Source: Rheinheimera sp. (GTDB lineage: Bacteria > Pseudomonadota > Gammaproteobacteria > Enterobacterales > Alteromonadaceae). Taken from it: a DNA stretch of 53,342 nucleotides. The notes under the pieces were generated by a model that was given only the letters and a program-made list of their open reading frames with translations, did no database searches and had not been told where the DNA came from. The stretch covers positions 1-53,342 of the forward strand of contig NZ_JAVBXS010000012.1 in NCBI RefSeq assembly GCF_030824435.1. The letters are read 5' to 3'. Below, in pieces: positions 45,901-53,342 of this stretch. The position numbers and the translations under genes were made by a program. Each line of letters starts with the position of its first letter. The first letter of the stretch is position 1.

Positions 45901-46501
45901 CGACTTCTTCCGCGTTGATGCGACAGCCCGTGGTGAGCAAGGTGTGGGCCTTGGTCTGGGGGTGGTGCAGCGCATGGCGAAGAGTCTGGGGCATCAGGTC
46001 AGTGTTGAATCCATCACGGGCAAAGGCACAGTGTTTCGGCTGACAGTGCCTCTGCTTGGTGTTAGTGCTGACCATGTAGCTGAAAAGCCTGCTGTTATTT
46101 CGGGCGAGCAGGCCGGACCTTTTGCTGATTTTTCGGTATTTTGTGTTGATGACGATGCTACAAATCTGGCGGCTCTGACCACTTTGTTGCAACAGTGGCA
46201 AGTGGCACAGGTGCAAAGTTCACAAAGTGCAGAAGAGCTGTTGCTGGCGGCAGCAGAAGCACCTGCGCCGGATTTAGTGATCATTGATTATCAGCTTGGC
46301 AGCACTGGCAATGGCTTGAGTTTATATCAGGATTTACAACAATTCTGGCCATCGGTGCCGGCATTATTAGTTTCAGCGGCGCCGGAACCGGATTTACCGG
46401 CCAGAGCGCGTGAGCTTGGCATGATTTTTCTGGCCAAACCGATAAAAGCAGCCGCGCTGCGTGCTTGTTTAAATTCAGTCCGGCTCAGTAAAGGCCGGTA
46501 A
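42959..46501 (+). CDS. crbS: CrbS: SLC5-domain hybrid sensor histidine kinase controlling acetate metabolism
   Basis: CrbS senses acetate-related metabolism and signals to CrbR to switch on acs. From the GTG at 42959 (GGAG six bases upstream) the protein has 1180 residues. It comprises an N-terminal SLC5 transporter-like domain with about 13 helices (to about 530), a linker, a PAS domain (about 645-750), a coiled coil, HisKA with H825 (ASHDILQPLN), HATPase (GVGLGLGVV) and a receiver domain with D1110 (VIIDYQLG). The frame is open to a TTG at 42845, but that part contains the candidate operator and a promoter-like hexamer, so it is probably untranslated. Confidence 0.93.
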   Translation: MAAWIVAVLALLYVGGLFGIANWAERHASDQLLRKYGGLIYSLALAVYCTSWTYYGAVGSAISSGWDYVPIYLGPLLIFVFGQPVLRKLLLVAKKHNVTSITDFISARYGKRHTIATMTALLCLVVVVPYIALQLKAVAVSYQVLLGRSEESMQIWWQDSALLSALAMTLFAILFGTRKVYLTEQNRGVMVAIAFESVIKLAALLTLALAVSWFVLDRPWQIVADFTSYTLNHSQNEQGGVLAFITKTVLAMAAIFLLPRQFHVTFVENTNTDHLKQARRWFGSYLLLVTVVVLPIALAGLQLFPDKLAQADSFVLLLPASQGWESISALVFIGGFSAATSMIIIATLALSNMLSNDVVMPTLLHGRTVEQLEQDYSPLILRVRRLMIVAVMALSYGYYSLFARNYELAETGLLAFALVIQLAPAVLGGLYWRRGHALGVYAGVSVGFALWFYCLMLPQLVSVGVLGQEWMLAGAFGQSWLKPTALFGLELDQLSHGVFWSLGLNLLFYIGISLLHKADLHDRLQAVAFVKPNLPLDDDKSLRRTRVHGHDLKTLLERFVGAGRARESLAEFSRRQPQPLQLDETPMPALVRHVERELAGVIGSSSAAAMVNAVLDGRQLAFEDVVTLFDDTRQAIQFSRKILFSTLEHLSQGVSVVDRDLQLVAWNKQYLEMFQYPEGMVRVGRAIADIVRFNAERGLCGEGSAEEHVQKRLQHMQRGTAHVFQRVRPDGSVIEMRGNPIPGGGFVTSFTDITEHVRAVQQLAEAKQHLEQRVLERTAQISSINEELRDEIELRRTTEQQLLLAKAEAEAANASKTRFLALASHDILQPLNAARLFTAALQGQAEPARQQETIRQLDSSLKATEELISTLLEIAKLDDGKMEPDIQPLKLAPMLAQLGDEFLLLASQKNLKLKVRQAPYLVQSNSTYLRRILQNMLSNAIKYTQSGRVLLGCRRRGSQLLIEVWDTGPGINSTDLKHIFDDFFRVDATARGEQGVGLGLGVVQRMAKSLGHQVSVESITGKGTVFRLTVPLLGVSADHVAEKPAVISGEQAGPFADFSVFCVDDDATNLAALTTLLQQWQVAQVQSSQSAEELLLAAAEAPAPDLVIIDYQLGSTGNGLSLYQDLQQFWPSVPALLVSAAPEPDLPARARELGMIFLAKPIKAAALRACLNSVRLSKGR

Positions 46502-46591
46502 CAGCGCTTGAGCGACAATAAATTGGTTTCAGCGGAAATACCGGCAGACGTGGTAGGATAAATAAATGTGCAAACAAGGAGATAGCAGCTC

Positions 46592-47860
46592 ATGCGGGCT
46601 CAATTGGAACGACGTTTTTTTCTTTTATTATTGGTGGCTGTGACCGTCGCTTTTGGTCTGGTACTGGAACCATTCTGGGGCGCCATTTTTTGGGCTTGTG
46701 CCCTTACTGTTATTTTTTATCCGCTGCAAACTTTTTTAACCCATAAGCTCGGTGATAAACCCAATCGTATTGCGTTGTTAACCTTGCTGATTTGTATGGT
46801 GATGGTGGTGCTGCCGCTGCTGGCTATAGGCGCTTCTTTTGCCCAGGAAGGGGTGGCTTTTTACCAGCGTATTCAGGATGGTGAATTAAACCCGGCAGCT
46901 ACTCTGGACAAAATCCGCAGTGCTTTTCCAAGGGTGTCTGAAACTCTGCAAGAGTTTGGTGTGAATACCGACAATTTGCGCCAGCAGTTATCTGATGCCG
47001 CAGTGGAAGGCAGTCGCTTGCTTGCCAAAGAAACTTTGGCGATAGGGCAGAATGCGGCGGGTTTGTTTTTAAATATTGGTTTAATGCTTTATCTGGCGTT
47101 TTTTCTGCTGCGTGATGGCGCCAAACTGGTAGAGCTGTTGGTGAAGGCGCTGCCGTTGGGTGATGAACGTGAACGTATGTTGTTTGCCAAATTTGCCGAA
47201 GTTACCCGCGCCACTGTCAAAGGCAATATGGTGGTTGCCGTGGTGCAGGGCACTTTAGGTGGTTTGATTTTGTGGATTTTAGATGTACCTGCGCCTGTGC
47301 TCTGGGGTGTGGTGATGACCTTTTTAAGTTTGTTACCGGCGATAGGCGCTGCTTTGGTGTGGTTTCCGGTTGCTTTATATCTGTATTCCAGTGGGCAGTG
47401 GTGGCAGGCAACAGTGCTGATTGCTTATGGCGCTATTGTCATTGGTCTTGCCGACAATATCCTGCGCCCTTTGTTGGTAGGTCGTGATACCAAACTGCCG
47501 GACTATATAGTGTTGTTTTCCACTTTGGGTGGAATCACTTTGCTTGGTATTAATGGTTTTGTGCTCGGGCCTTTAGTGGCAGCGCTTTTTATGGCGTTCT
47601 GGCAAATTTTTATGAGCGAATTTAACCACGCTAAACCTGTTGATGATGAAGGTCATCGCCAGCCACCGTTGTTTTTAGCTGAAGGTCAGAGGGTGCATGC
47701 AGCTGGTGTTGAGGCTGCACAAATACAAACAACAGCAGTGCAAGCTACAGAAGCACAAACAGCAACACAGGCAACAGCACAGTCAGTCACTGTGACGGCA
47801 AGCACGGACACTGAAGCTTCAGTTCCGGCCGAAACTGCTGCCAAAAATCCGGCGCAATAG
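46592..47860 (+). CDS. AI-2E family transporter
   Basis: A 422-residue inner-membrane protein of the AI-2E (PerM/YdiK/TqsA) family with about eight helices. The LYLAFFLLRDG and GLADNILRPLLVGRDTKLPD segments are typical. Substrate unknown; some members export autoinducer-2 or act in ion homeostasis. The cytoplasmic tail after about residue 360 is unusual: a low-complexity Ala/Thr/Gln/Val stretch without cysteine. AAGGAG lies ten bases before the ATG. The 90-bp gap after crbS shows no terminator. Confidence 0.92.
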   Translation: MRAQLERRFFLLLLVAVTVAFGLVLEPFWGAIFWACALTVIFYPLQTFLTHKLGDKPNRIALLTLLICMVMVVLPLLAIGASFAQEGVAFYQRIQDGELNPAATLDKIRSAFPRVSETLQEFGVNTDNLRQQLSDAAVEGSRLLAKETLAIGQNAAGLFLNIGLMLYLAFFLLRDGAKLVELLVKALPLGDERERMLFAKFAEVTRATVKGNMVVAVVQGTLGGLILWILDVPAPVLWGVVMTFLSLLPAIGAALVWFPVALYLYSSGQWWQATVLIAYGAIVIGLADNILRPLLVGRDTKLPDYIVLFSTLGGITLLGINGFVLGPLVAALFMAFWQIFMSEFNHAKPVDDEGHRQPPLFLAEGQRVHAAGVEAAQIQTTAVQATEAQTATQATAQSVTVTASTDTEASVPAETAAKNPAQ

Positions 47861-47892
47861 GTGATAGCTGTGATGCGGATCAGCAATAACAA

Positions 47893-48696
47893 ATGAAGAT
47901 GCAGTATCTGAATGCGCCGCAAGACAGCTTACCGGCGCTGCTTTCCCGCTTAAAAATACCGGCTTATCCGGCAGTGATAGGCATCAGCGGCGCGCAGGGC
48001 AGTGGTAAATCCACTTTAGCTGCACTGTTGGTTGCTCATTTTTGCGGGCTTGGCATTCGCGCTGCCGCTGTGTCGCTGGACGATTATTATGTATCCGGCG
48101 CCCAAAGAGCTTGGCTGGCGAGCACAATACATCCGCTGTTGCGCCAACGGGGTGTGCCAGGTACCCATGATATTCAGGCGGCTATTAAAGACGCAGAGGC
48201 CGTGTTGGCAGGCAAGCCTGTTGCATTGCCGTGTTTTGATAAAGCGCGGGATGAACCCGTGGCAAAGCGGCCTTTGCAACAGCTTGATTTACTAGTTGTG
48301 GAAGGCTGGTGCCTCGGCCTGAAACCGCAAAATGAAACTGAGCTGGCACAGCCTGTTAACGATGTTGAAAAAGAGCTTGACCCGCATTGCCAGTTACGGC
48401 TTTTTGTTAATCAGCAGCTTGGCGCTTTTTATCAGGATTTTTGGCAATTATTAACTCCCATGATTTGGCTGCAGGCGCCGGATTGGCCACAAATTTGCCG
48501 CTGGCGGGCGCAGCAGGAAGAAGAACTGAGAGCCAAAACAGGTAAAGGGATGAACGACACTGAGCTGCAGCTTTTTATGGCAAGTTTTGAACGTCTGACC
48601 TGCGCAAGTTTTACCCAGCTTGCCAGCGCTGCAGATTTGCAACTGCGGCTAAACGACAATCATCAGGTGATAGCTGTAACACAGAGGTCGGCATAA
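47893..48696 (+). CDS. P-loop kinase, D-glycerate 3-kinase (GLYK)-like
   Basis: A 267-residue kinase of the PRK/GLYK/uridine-kinase superfamily. The P-loop GISGAQGSGKST spans about 30-41. SLDDYY, RGVPGTHD, FDKARDEP and VVEGWCLG match the plant-type D-glycerate 3-kinase group. It would phosphorylate glycerate to 3-phosphoglycerate, feeding lower glycolysis; substrate proof is lacking. It follows the AI-2E transporter by 32 bp. The ribosome site is weak, and a second in-frame ATG lies six bases on. Confidence 0.85.
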   Translation: MKMQYLNAPQDSLPALLSRLKIPAYPAVIGISGAQGSGKSTLAALLVAHFCGLGIRAAAVSLDDYYVSGAQRAWLASTIHPLLRQRGVPGTHDIQAAIKDAEAVLAGKPVALPCFDKARDEPVAKRPLQQLDLLVVEGWCLGLKPQNETELAQPVNDVEKELDPHCQLRLFVNQQLGAFYQDFWQLLTPMIWLQAPDWPQICRWRAQQEEELRAKTGKGMNDTELQLFMASFERLTCASFTQLASAADLQLRLNDNHQVIAVTQRSA

Positions 48697-48712
48697 AAAT
48701 TTTTATTAGGTT

Positions 48713-48733
48713 TGCCGGCTAAAATGTCCGGCA
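48713..48733. terminator. Weak hairpin between convergent kinase and crbR genes
   Basis: Stem TGCCGG / CCGGCA with a 9-nt loop and no clear T-run after it. A seven-base A-run at 48774-48780 lies just after the crbR stop on the minus strand (read as T). Low confidence. Confidence 0.35.
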
Positions 48734-48787
48734 CATAGCATTTGGGTGTTTTTCAGCAGTACAGCAGCACCGCAAAAAAAGGCAATA

Positions 48788-49468
48788 TTAAGCGTCCTGC
48801 TGCTGCGCCATAGCACGGTCTACCGGCGCTTCAAGTTGTAATCTTTGTGCCTGAATCACCACCTGGGTTCTGTTACTCACCCCCAGTTTCCGGAAAATGG
48901 CAGTCAGATGCGCTTTGACCGTTGCTTCTGAAATATGTAAATCATAAGCAATTTGTTTGTTTAACCAACCTTCGGTCAGGTAATACAACACCTTATATTG
49001 TTGATTGGTGAGCTGCGCTACTTTGGCGGCTAAATCCAAATCGTTCAGGTTATTTGGATCCGGTTTAAACAATTGCTGCATGTTTTGCGGCAACCAGATA
49101 TCGCCATTCATTACTGCATTTAATGCTTTGCCAATCTCCACCGGATGAGCAGACTTCGGCACATAAGCTGAAGCGCCAAAAGTCATGACACGCCGAATGA
49201 CGTCCGGATCGTCGCTGGCAGAAATCACCACTATCGGCAAAGCCGGGTAGTTTTTTCTCAGCTGAATTAAACCCAGAAAACCGCAGTTGCCAGGCATATG
49301 CAAATCCAACAGTAATAAGTCGGTGTCCGGATGTTGCTCCAGTGCCTGACAGGTGGCCTCAAAACAATCGGTTTCAATGGTGGCTTTGGTTACAAAGGTA
49401 TTGCTGATGGCGTTGATCAGGGCGTTACGAAACAGCGGATGATCATCCGCAACTATCAGTTTGGCCAT
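48788..49468 (-). CDS. crbR: CrbR: LuxR/NarL-type response regulator of acetate metabolism
   Basis: A 226-residue regulator with receiver domain (DDH at 8-10, phospho-acceptor D55 in LLLLDLHMPG, lysine in VPKSAH) and a LuxR-type helix-turn-helix (NKQIAYDLHISEATVKAHLTAI). It lies directly downstream of acs on the same strand and near crbS, as in Vibrio, Shewanella and Pseudomonas CrbSR systems that activate acs. It is the likely reader of the CGACTnTAGTCG sites; this link is inferred. Confidence 0.9.
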   Translation of the reverse strand: MAKLIVADDHPLFRNALINAISNTFVTKATIETDCFEATCQALEQHPDTDLLLLDLHMPGNCGFLGLIQLRKNYPALPIVVISASDDPDVIRRVMTFGASAYVPKSAHPVEIGKALNAVMNGDIWLPQNMQQLFKPDPNNLNDLDLAAKVAQLTNQQYKVLYYLTEGWLNKQIAYDLHISEATVKAHLTAIFRKLGVSNRTQVVIQAQRLQLEAPVDRAMAQQQDA

Positions 49469-49566
49469 ACTGGACTCCGGTGCGACAAGGCGGCGCAGAA
49501 TAAAAGCACGCCGTGTTTATGACCCCAGCATAATCAAGACATTGCTGACTGTCTATGCTTTCAACC

Positions 49567-49597
49567 GGAGCATAAACCATTGACTGATTTATGCTCC
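49567..49597 (-). terminator. Stem-loop between acs and crbR
   Basis: Perfect 10-bp arms GGAGCATAAA / TTTATGCTCC with an 11-nt loop, ten bases after the acs stop. On the minus strand no U-tract follows, so it may be a transcript 3'-end stabiliser or attenuator more than a full terminator. Confidence 0.55.
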
Positions 49598-49606
49598 TTT
49601 GTGCTG

Positions 49607-51556
49607 TTATTTATTCAGACGGTTTTCAATCAGATGCTCGACCACTGACGGATCGGCCAGCGTAGAAATATCACCTAATTGATCGTATTCATTGGCGGCA
49701 ATTTTGCGCAAAATACGGCGCATAATTTTGCCGGAGCGGGTTTTGGGTAAACCAGGTGCCCACTGGATCAGATCCGGACTGGCGATAGGGGAAATTTCGC
49801 GTCGCACCCATTCTTTCACTGCTTTGGTTAAATCATCACTCGGCTCTACACCTACTCTTGGTGCAATAAACACATAAATGCCCTGGCCTTTTAAGTCGTG
49901 TGGGTAACCAACAACAGCAGCTTCAGCAATGGCTTCGTGTGCTACTAAACAACTTTCAATTTCGGCAGTACCTAAGCGGTGGCCTGATACGTTTAATACG
50001 TCATCAACCCGGCCTGTCAGCCAGTAATAACCGTCTTCATCCCGTTTGGCACCGTCGCCGGTAAAATACATACCTTTATAAGTAGAGAAGTAGGTTTGTT
50101 CAAAACGGTCGTGGTCACCATATAAAGTGCGCATTTGACCGGGCCAGCTATCGAGCAGCACTAAGTTGCCCTCAGCAACGCCATGTTGCAGCTTGCCTTC
50201 GTTATCCACAATGGCAGGTTTGACACTAAAAAACGGCCGGGTAGCAGAACCTGGTTTTAAGGCTGTAGCACCAGGCAATGGCGTAATTAAAATACCGCCG
50301 GTTTCGGTTTGCCACCAGGTGTCGACAATAGGGCAGTTGCCTTTACCCATCTGCTGGTGATACCAGTGCCAGGCTTCGGGGTTAATAGGTTCACCGACAC
50401 TGCCTAAAATGTTCAGCGAAGCCAGACTGGTGCCTTCTACCGCTGCTGTACCATGCGCCATCAGGGCGCGAATAGCCGTTGGCGCTGTGTAGAGAATATT
50501 TACTTTAAATTTATCAACAATTTGCGCTATACGTTTGACGTTAGGGTAGGTTGGCACCCCTTCAAACATCACGCTGGTCGCGCCATTGGCTAACGGGCCG
50601 TACACTATATAAGTATGGCCAGTGACCCAGCCGACATCAGCTGCGCACCAATACACATCACCCGGATGATAATCAAACACATATTGATGGGTCATAGAGG
50701 CCCACACCATATAACCGCCTGTGGTGTGTAATACCCCTTTAGGTTTACCTGTTGAGCCTGAGGTATACAGAATAAACAGTGGATCTTCAGCGTTCATCGC
50801 TTCAGGTTCACAATGTTTTGGCTGACTGGCCAATAACTCGTGATACCAGATATCCCGGCCGGCGTGTTCGTCGGTGTTCTGACCAACATGTTTGACAACA
50901 ATCACGTGTTTAACCGGATTGGCTTTACCCAGATGCGCCAGCGCCTGGTCTGTATTGTCTTTGAGTGCAGTGACGCGGGAGCCACGCAACGCCTGATCGG
51001 CAGTGATCACCAGTTTAGAGTCACAATCAACAATACGGCTACCCAGAGCATCCGGTGAAAATCCGGCAAAAACCACTGAGTGCACAGCACCAATACGGGC
51101 GCAGGCTAATAAGGCAATAGCAGCTTGTGGGATCATTGGCAGATAAATAGTGACTCTGTCGCCTTTACCAACACCTAAACTTTTCATGCCATTGGCAAGC
51201 TGACAAACTTCGTCATACAGCTGCTGATAAGTCACAGCTTTATCTACACCTGGTTCATCACCTTCCCAATAATAAGCAACCTGATTGGCTTTTTCCGGCA
51301 GGTGACGGTCTAAACAGTTGTAGCTGGCGTTGAGCGTGCCGTCGCTAAACCAGTTTACATGCACGTTACCCAATTCAAAGCTGGTGTCTTTCACTTTGCT
51401 AAAAGGCTTAAACCAATCAATACGTTTACCGTGTTCAGCCCAAAATTGTTCCGGTGCATCAATAGATTGCTGGTACATCGCCAGATAAGTGTCATTGTTC
51501 AGATAAGTTCTGGCTTTGGCAGCCTCAGTCACCGGATAAAGTTGTTGATGCGACAT
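49607..51556 (-). CDS. acs: Acetyl-CoA synthetase (acetate-CoA ligase)
   Basis: Acs activates acetate to acetyl-CoA through acetyl-AMP, feeding the citrate synthase encoded in this window. The 649-residue length is standard. [13 protein letters not shown] binds [13 protein letters not shown] is the A5 motif, and K609 in TRSGKIMRR is the catalytic lysine usually controlled by acetylation. Two candidate regulatory sites lie in the 229-bp gap to the divergent porin. Confidence 0.98.
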   Translation of the reverse strand: MSHQQLYPVTEAAKARTYLNNDTYLAMYQQSIDAPEQFWAEHGKRIDWFKPFSKVKDTSFELGNVHVNWFSDGTLNASYNCLDRHLPEKANQVAYYWEGDEPGVDKAVTYQQLYDEVCQLANGMKSLGVGKGDRVTIYLPMIPQAAIALLACARIGAVHSVVFAGFSPDALGSRIVDCDSKLVITADQALRGSRVTALKDNTDQALAHLGKANPVKHVIVVKHVGQNTDEHAGRDIWYHELLASQPKHCEPEAMNAEDPLFILYTSGSTGKPKGVLHTTGGYMVWASMTHQYVFDYHPGDVYWCAADVGWVTGHTYIVYGPLANGATSVMFEGVPTYPNVKRIAQIVDKFKVNILYTAPTAIRALMAHGTAAVEGTSLASLNILGSVGEPINPEAWHWYHQQMGKGNCPIVDTWWQTETGGILITPLPGATALKPGSATRPFFSVKPAIVDNEGKLQHGVAEGNLVLLDSWPGQMRTLYGDHDRFEQTYFSTYKGMYFTGDGAKRDEDGYYWLTGRVDDVLNVSGHRLGTAEIESCLVAHEAIAEAAVVGYPHDLKGQGIYVFIAPRVGVEPSDDLTKAVKEWVRREISPIASPDLIQWAPGLPKTRSGKIMRRILRKIAANEYDQLGDISTLADPSVVEHLIENRLNK

Positions 51557-51634
51557 GATTTGTCTTCCCCGTTGGCGCCAGGCGCCTGATGTTTTTAATA
51601 AAGCTGTTCTACCTTATCAGCTTGGCAACGAAAA

Positions 51635-51688
51635 TTAGACATTAGTCTAGCTGCAAACTGTTGATTATTTAGTGTTCGACTAAAGGCT
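51635..51688. promoter_or_regulatory. Two CrbR-type sites between acs and the porin gene
   Basis: Site 1, AGACATTAGTCT (51636-51647 region), matches 9 of 12 bases of the crbS site and is centred about 85 bp from the acs start. Site 2, CGACTAAAGGCT (51677-51688), is 10 of 12 on the reverse strand and about 103 bp from the porin start. Each divergent gene thus has its own nearby copy. Confidence 0.5.
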
Positions 51689-51785
51689 AATTGAGGACTT
51701 TGTATTCCTGCACCACAGTTAAGCGGCGATAAAACACCATAACTACAGCTAACAAAGATAATTGACAAGGCAGCGGAGCATCAAG

Positions 51786-52967
51786 ATGCAACAACCTATG
51801 ACAAACAATGTTCACAATAAATTAGTACCGGCGGCGGCAATGATGCTGGCGCTGTTTTGCAGCCAGAGTGCATATGCAGGTTTTAAAATGGGTGACAACA
51901 CCGAAATTGGTATTGGTGGTTACCTGAAACTGGACGCTATGGTGACAGACACTTCGGACGGTAGCATTGCCACAGGTATAGGCCGTGACTTTTACGTGCC
52001 AAGCCTTATTCCGGTAGGAGGCGATTCAGAATCTGCCAAGTGGGACATGCATGCCCGCCAGTCGCGCTTTTTCCTGACCAGCGACACTATGCTGGAAAAC
52101 GGCAAAAAAATCAGCGGCCGTTTTGAGTTTGACATGATGGCAACCACCATTGGCGATCAGCGCGTCAGTAACGGTTATGCACCAGAAATCCGCCATGCTT
52201 TTATTGCTTATGATGGTTGGTTGTTTGGTCAAACCTGGTCGACTTTTATGGATGTGAATGCGCTGCCGGATAGTCTGGACTTTGTTGGCACTACAGATGG
52301 CACTATTTTCGTGCGCCAGGCGCAAATCCGTTACACCACAGGTGGTTTCCAGTTTGCGATTGAAAACCCTGAAACGACGGTCACGCCACTCAATGGCGGC
52401 ACCCGTTTGGTCACCGATGACAATTCAACACCAGATTTAGTGGCACGTTATAACCATACGGCGGATTGGGGGGGGCTGACGGTAGCGGCATTGTCGCGCC
52501 AGCTTTCTTATGAAAACGGTGCGATTGATGATCAGGTGCAGGGGTATGGTTTATCGTTCAGCGGTAAACTGAATATCTCTAAAACCGATGATATCCGTTT
52601 TGCTGTGAACTACGGTGACGCGCTGGGTCGTTATATGAGTTTAAACACCGGTAATGATGCAGTGCTGCGTGGAAACAACAAACTTGAAGCTATTAAAAGT
52701 GTTGGTTACACCCTTGCTTATAAACATGCCTGGAATGAAAAGCTGCGTTCAAGCATCTTCTATTCAGCACAAAAAATTGATAACCCTGTGCAGTACACTG
52801 GTATGGCTCAAACTGAAAGCACTCACAGCTATAGTGCCAACCTGATTTATCAGTTGGCCAGTAAAGTGTCAGTGGGGGTTGAGTTCCGCCATGCCAACAG
52901 AGTATTAGAGTCAGATTTAGAAGGCGATTTAAACCGCCTGCAGTTTTCTGCCAAATACGACTTCTAA
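51786..52967 (+). CDS. DcaP-like outer-membrane porin
   Basis: A 393-residue outer-membrane protein. The ATG at 51786 has GGAG seven bases upstream; a TTG at 51762 is rejected. The signal peptide ends at AYA (about residue 33). The mature protein begins with GGYLKLDAM and contains SRFFLTSDT and GRFEFDMM, and ends LQFSAKYDF, matching the DcaP trimeric porin family of dicarboxylate-permeable porins. Its place divergent to acs with a shared operator motif suggests uptake of small carboxylates. Confidence 0.88.
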   Translation: MQQPMTNNVHNKLVPAAAMMLALFCSQSAYAGFKMGDNTEIGIGGYLKLDAMVTDTSDGSIATGIGRDFYVPSLIPVGGDSESAKWDMHARQSRFFLTSDTMLENGKKISGRFEFDMMATTIGDQRVSNGYAPEIRHAFIAYDGWLFGQTWSTFMDVNALPDSLDFVGTTDGTIFVRQAQIRYTTGGFQFAIENPETTVTPLNGGTRLVTDDNSTPDLVARYNHTADWGGLTVAALSRQLSYENGAIDDQVQGYGLSFSGKLNISKTDDIRFAVNYGDALGRYMSLNTGNDAVLRGNNKLEAIKSVGYTLAYKHAWNEKLRSSIFYSAQKIDNPVQYTGMAQTESTHSYSANLIYQLASKVSVGVEFRHANRVLESDLEGDLNRLQFSAKYDF

Positions 52968-52993
52968 ACTTTTTGTTGCTATAGGCATAGAAG

Positions 52994-53040
52994 AGCTGAC
53001 AAAAGGAGTACTTGTATTGCTTGTGTCAGCTTTGTTGTTT
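52994..53040 (+). terminator. Probable terminator after the porin gene
   Basis: Stem AGCTGACA / TGTCAGCT with a long 22-nt loop, followed by TTGTTGTTTC. The weak loop and broken T-run make it moderate. Confidence 0.55.
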
Positions 53041-53233
53041 CTTTATATATGTAGTGCTGTTTTAAGCCTGTAACAGGTATAAACCGAAACCATGGTTACC
53101 TCTATAAAGGAAGATTTTTGCATTCTTCTGCTGCTACTCCGGCATTATTCACCAATATTTGTTGGTTAAATCCTCAGTTTGTTTATTTAGTGCGCGGTTG
53201 AATTCAAAATGTCATATTTCTTCAAATTCCCGC
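53041..53233. other. AT-rich gap upstream of the rrn-like promoter
   Basis: No gene or RNA seen. The last 40 bp are AT-rich (for example GAATTCAAAATGTCATATTT) and could serve as an UP element for the promoter at 53234. Confidence 0.4.
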
Positions 53234-53261
53234 TTGCGCCATTTCAAAAACGCCCTATAAT
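53234..53261 (+). promoter_or_regulatory. Strong rRNA-type promoter at the window edge
   Basis: -35 TTGCGC (53234-53239), 16-bp spacer, consensus -10 TATAAT (53256-53261), then the GC-rich discriminator GCGCGCC. This is the pattern of stringently controlled rrn or tRNA P1 promoters. No RNA gene begins before the window ends at 53342, so the target, perhaps a 16S rRNA leader, lies beyond. Confidence 0.7.
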
Positions 53262-53342
53262 GCGCGCCATGCCGACGGGGTGGTGCGAAAGCAGCAAGCC
53301 GGGTGAGTTTGAAATAAGTTGAAAATGTCGATAAAAAGACGC

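Overview
The window looks like ordinary chromosome from a marine or freshwater gammaproteobacterium of the Alteromonadales / Rheinheimera type. The reasons are the gltA / sdhCDAB / sucABCD block, EarP-type EF-P, a CrbS/CrbR acetate system, a DcaP-type porin and moderate GC. The genus is an inference and no marker gene proves it. I see no insertion sequence, prophage, CRISPR array, tRNA or rRNA gene body. A typical rrn-like promoter begins at the right edge.

Layout. 1-3.4 kb: the 3' end of msbA, then lpxK, ycaR-like, kdsB and an RluA-type pseudouridine synthase, all overlapping (lipid A / KDO supply). 3.5-6.1 kb: tcdA facing csdE-csdA (the CSD sulfur system and ct6A tRNA modification). 6.3-17.6 kb: gltA diverging from sdhCDAB-sucABCD, with hairpins between several cistrons. 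17.7-19 kb: a sparse region with a small secreted protein followed in frame by a stop and 81 further open codons. 19-29.7 kb: an accessory block. It holds a GNAT-like 'thermostable hemolysin', an AMP-ligase, a haem-oxygenase-like diiron protein, an SDR and a TPR protein. These are followed by a QseBC/PmrAB-type two-component pair translationally coupled to a cupredoxin, a degenerate FTR1-like permease and a beta-barrel protein, then an LTA-synthase-like phosphotransferase. CTTAAG-N5-(T/G)TTAAG motifs resembling PmrA boxes precede both the first and the last transcription unit of this block. 29.8-37.4 kb: S10 peptidase, glnS, LysE exporter, rhodanese, an unknown pair, and earP-efp. 37.5-53 kb: an acetate-metabolism region with a DnaQ-like exonuclease, a cNMP/CBS/DUF294 protein, a VC_2705-type symporter with its DUF4212 partner, crbS, an AI-2E transporter, a glycerate-kinase-like protein, crbR, acs and a porin.

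How the genes work together. The acetate region (uptake, activation to acetyl-CoA, sensing) feeds the citrate synthase / TCA block. A shared partial palindrome, core CGACTnTAGTCG, lies about 70-110 bp upstream of gltA, crbS, the symporter operon, the DUF294 gene, acs and the porin. This suggests one CrbR-type regulon joining the two ends of the window. Three intergenic gaps also carry unrelated tandem repeats that all have a unit of about 15 bp. The accessory block at 19-29.7 kb is the best candidate for an undescribed system: a putative acyl-modifying pathway plus metal handling under a PmrAB-like sensor.
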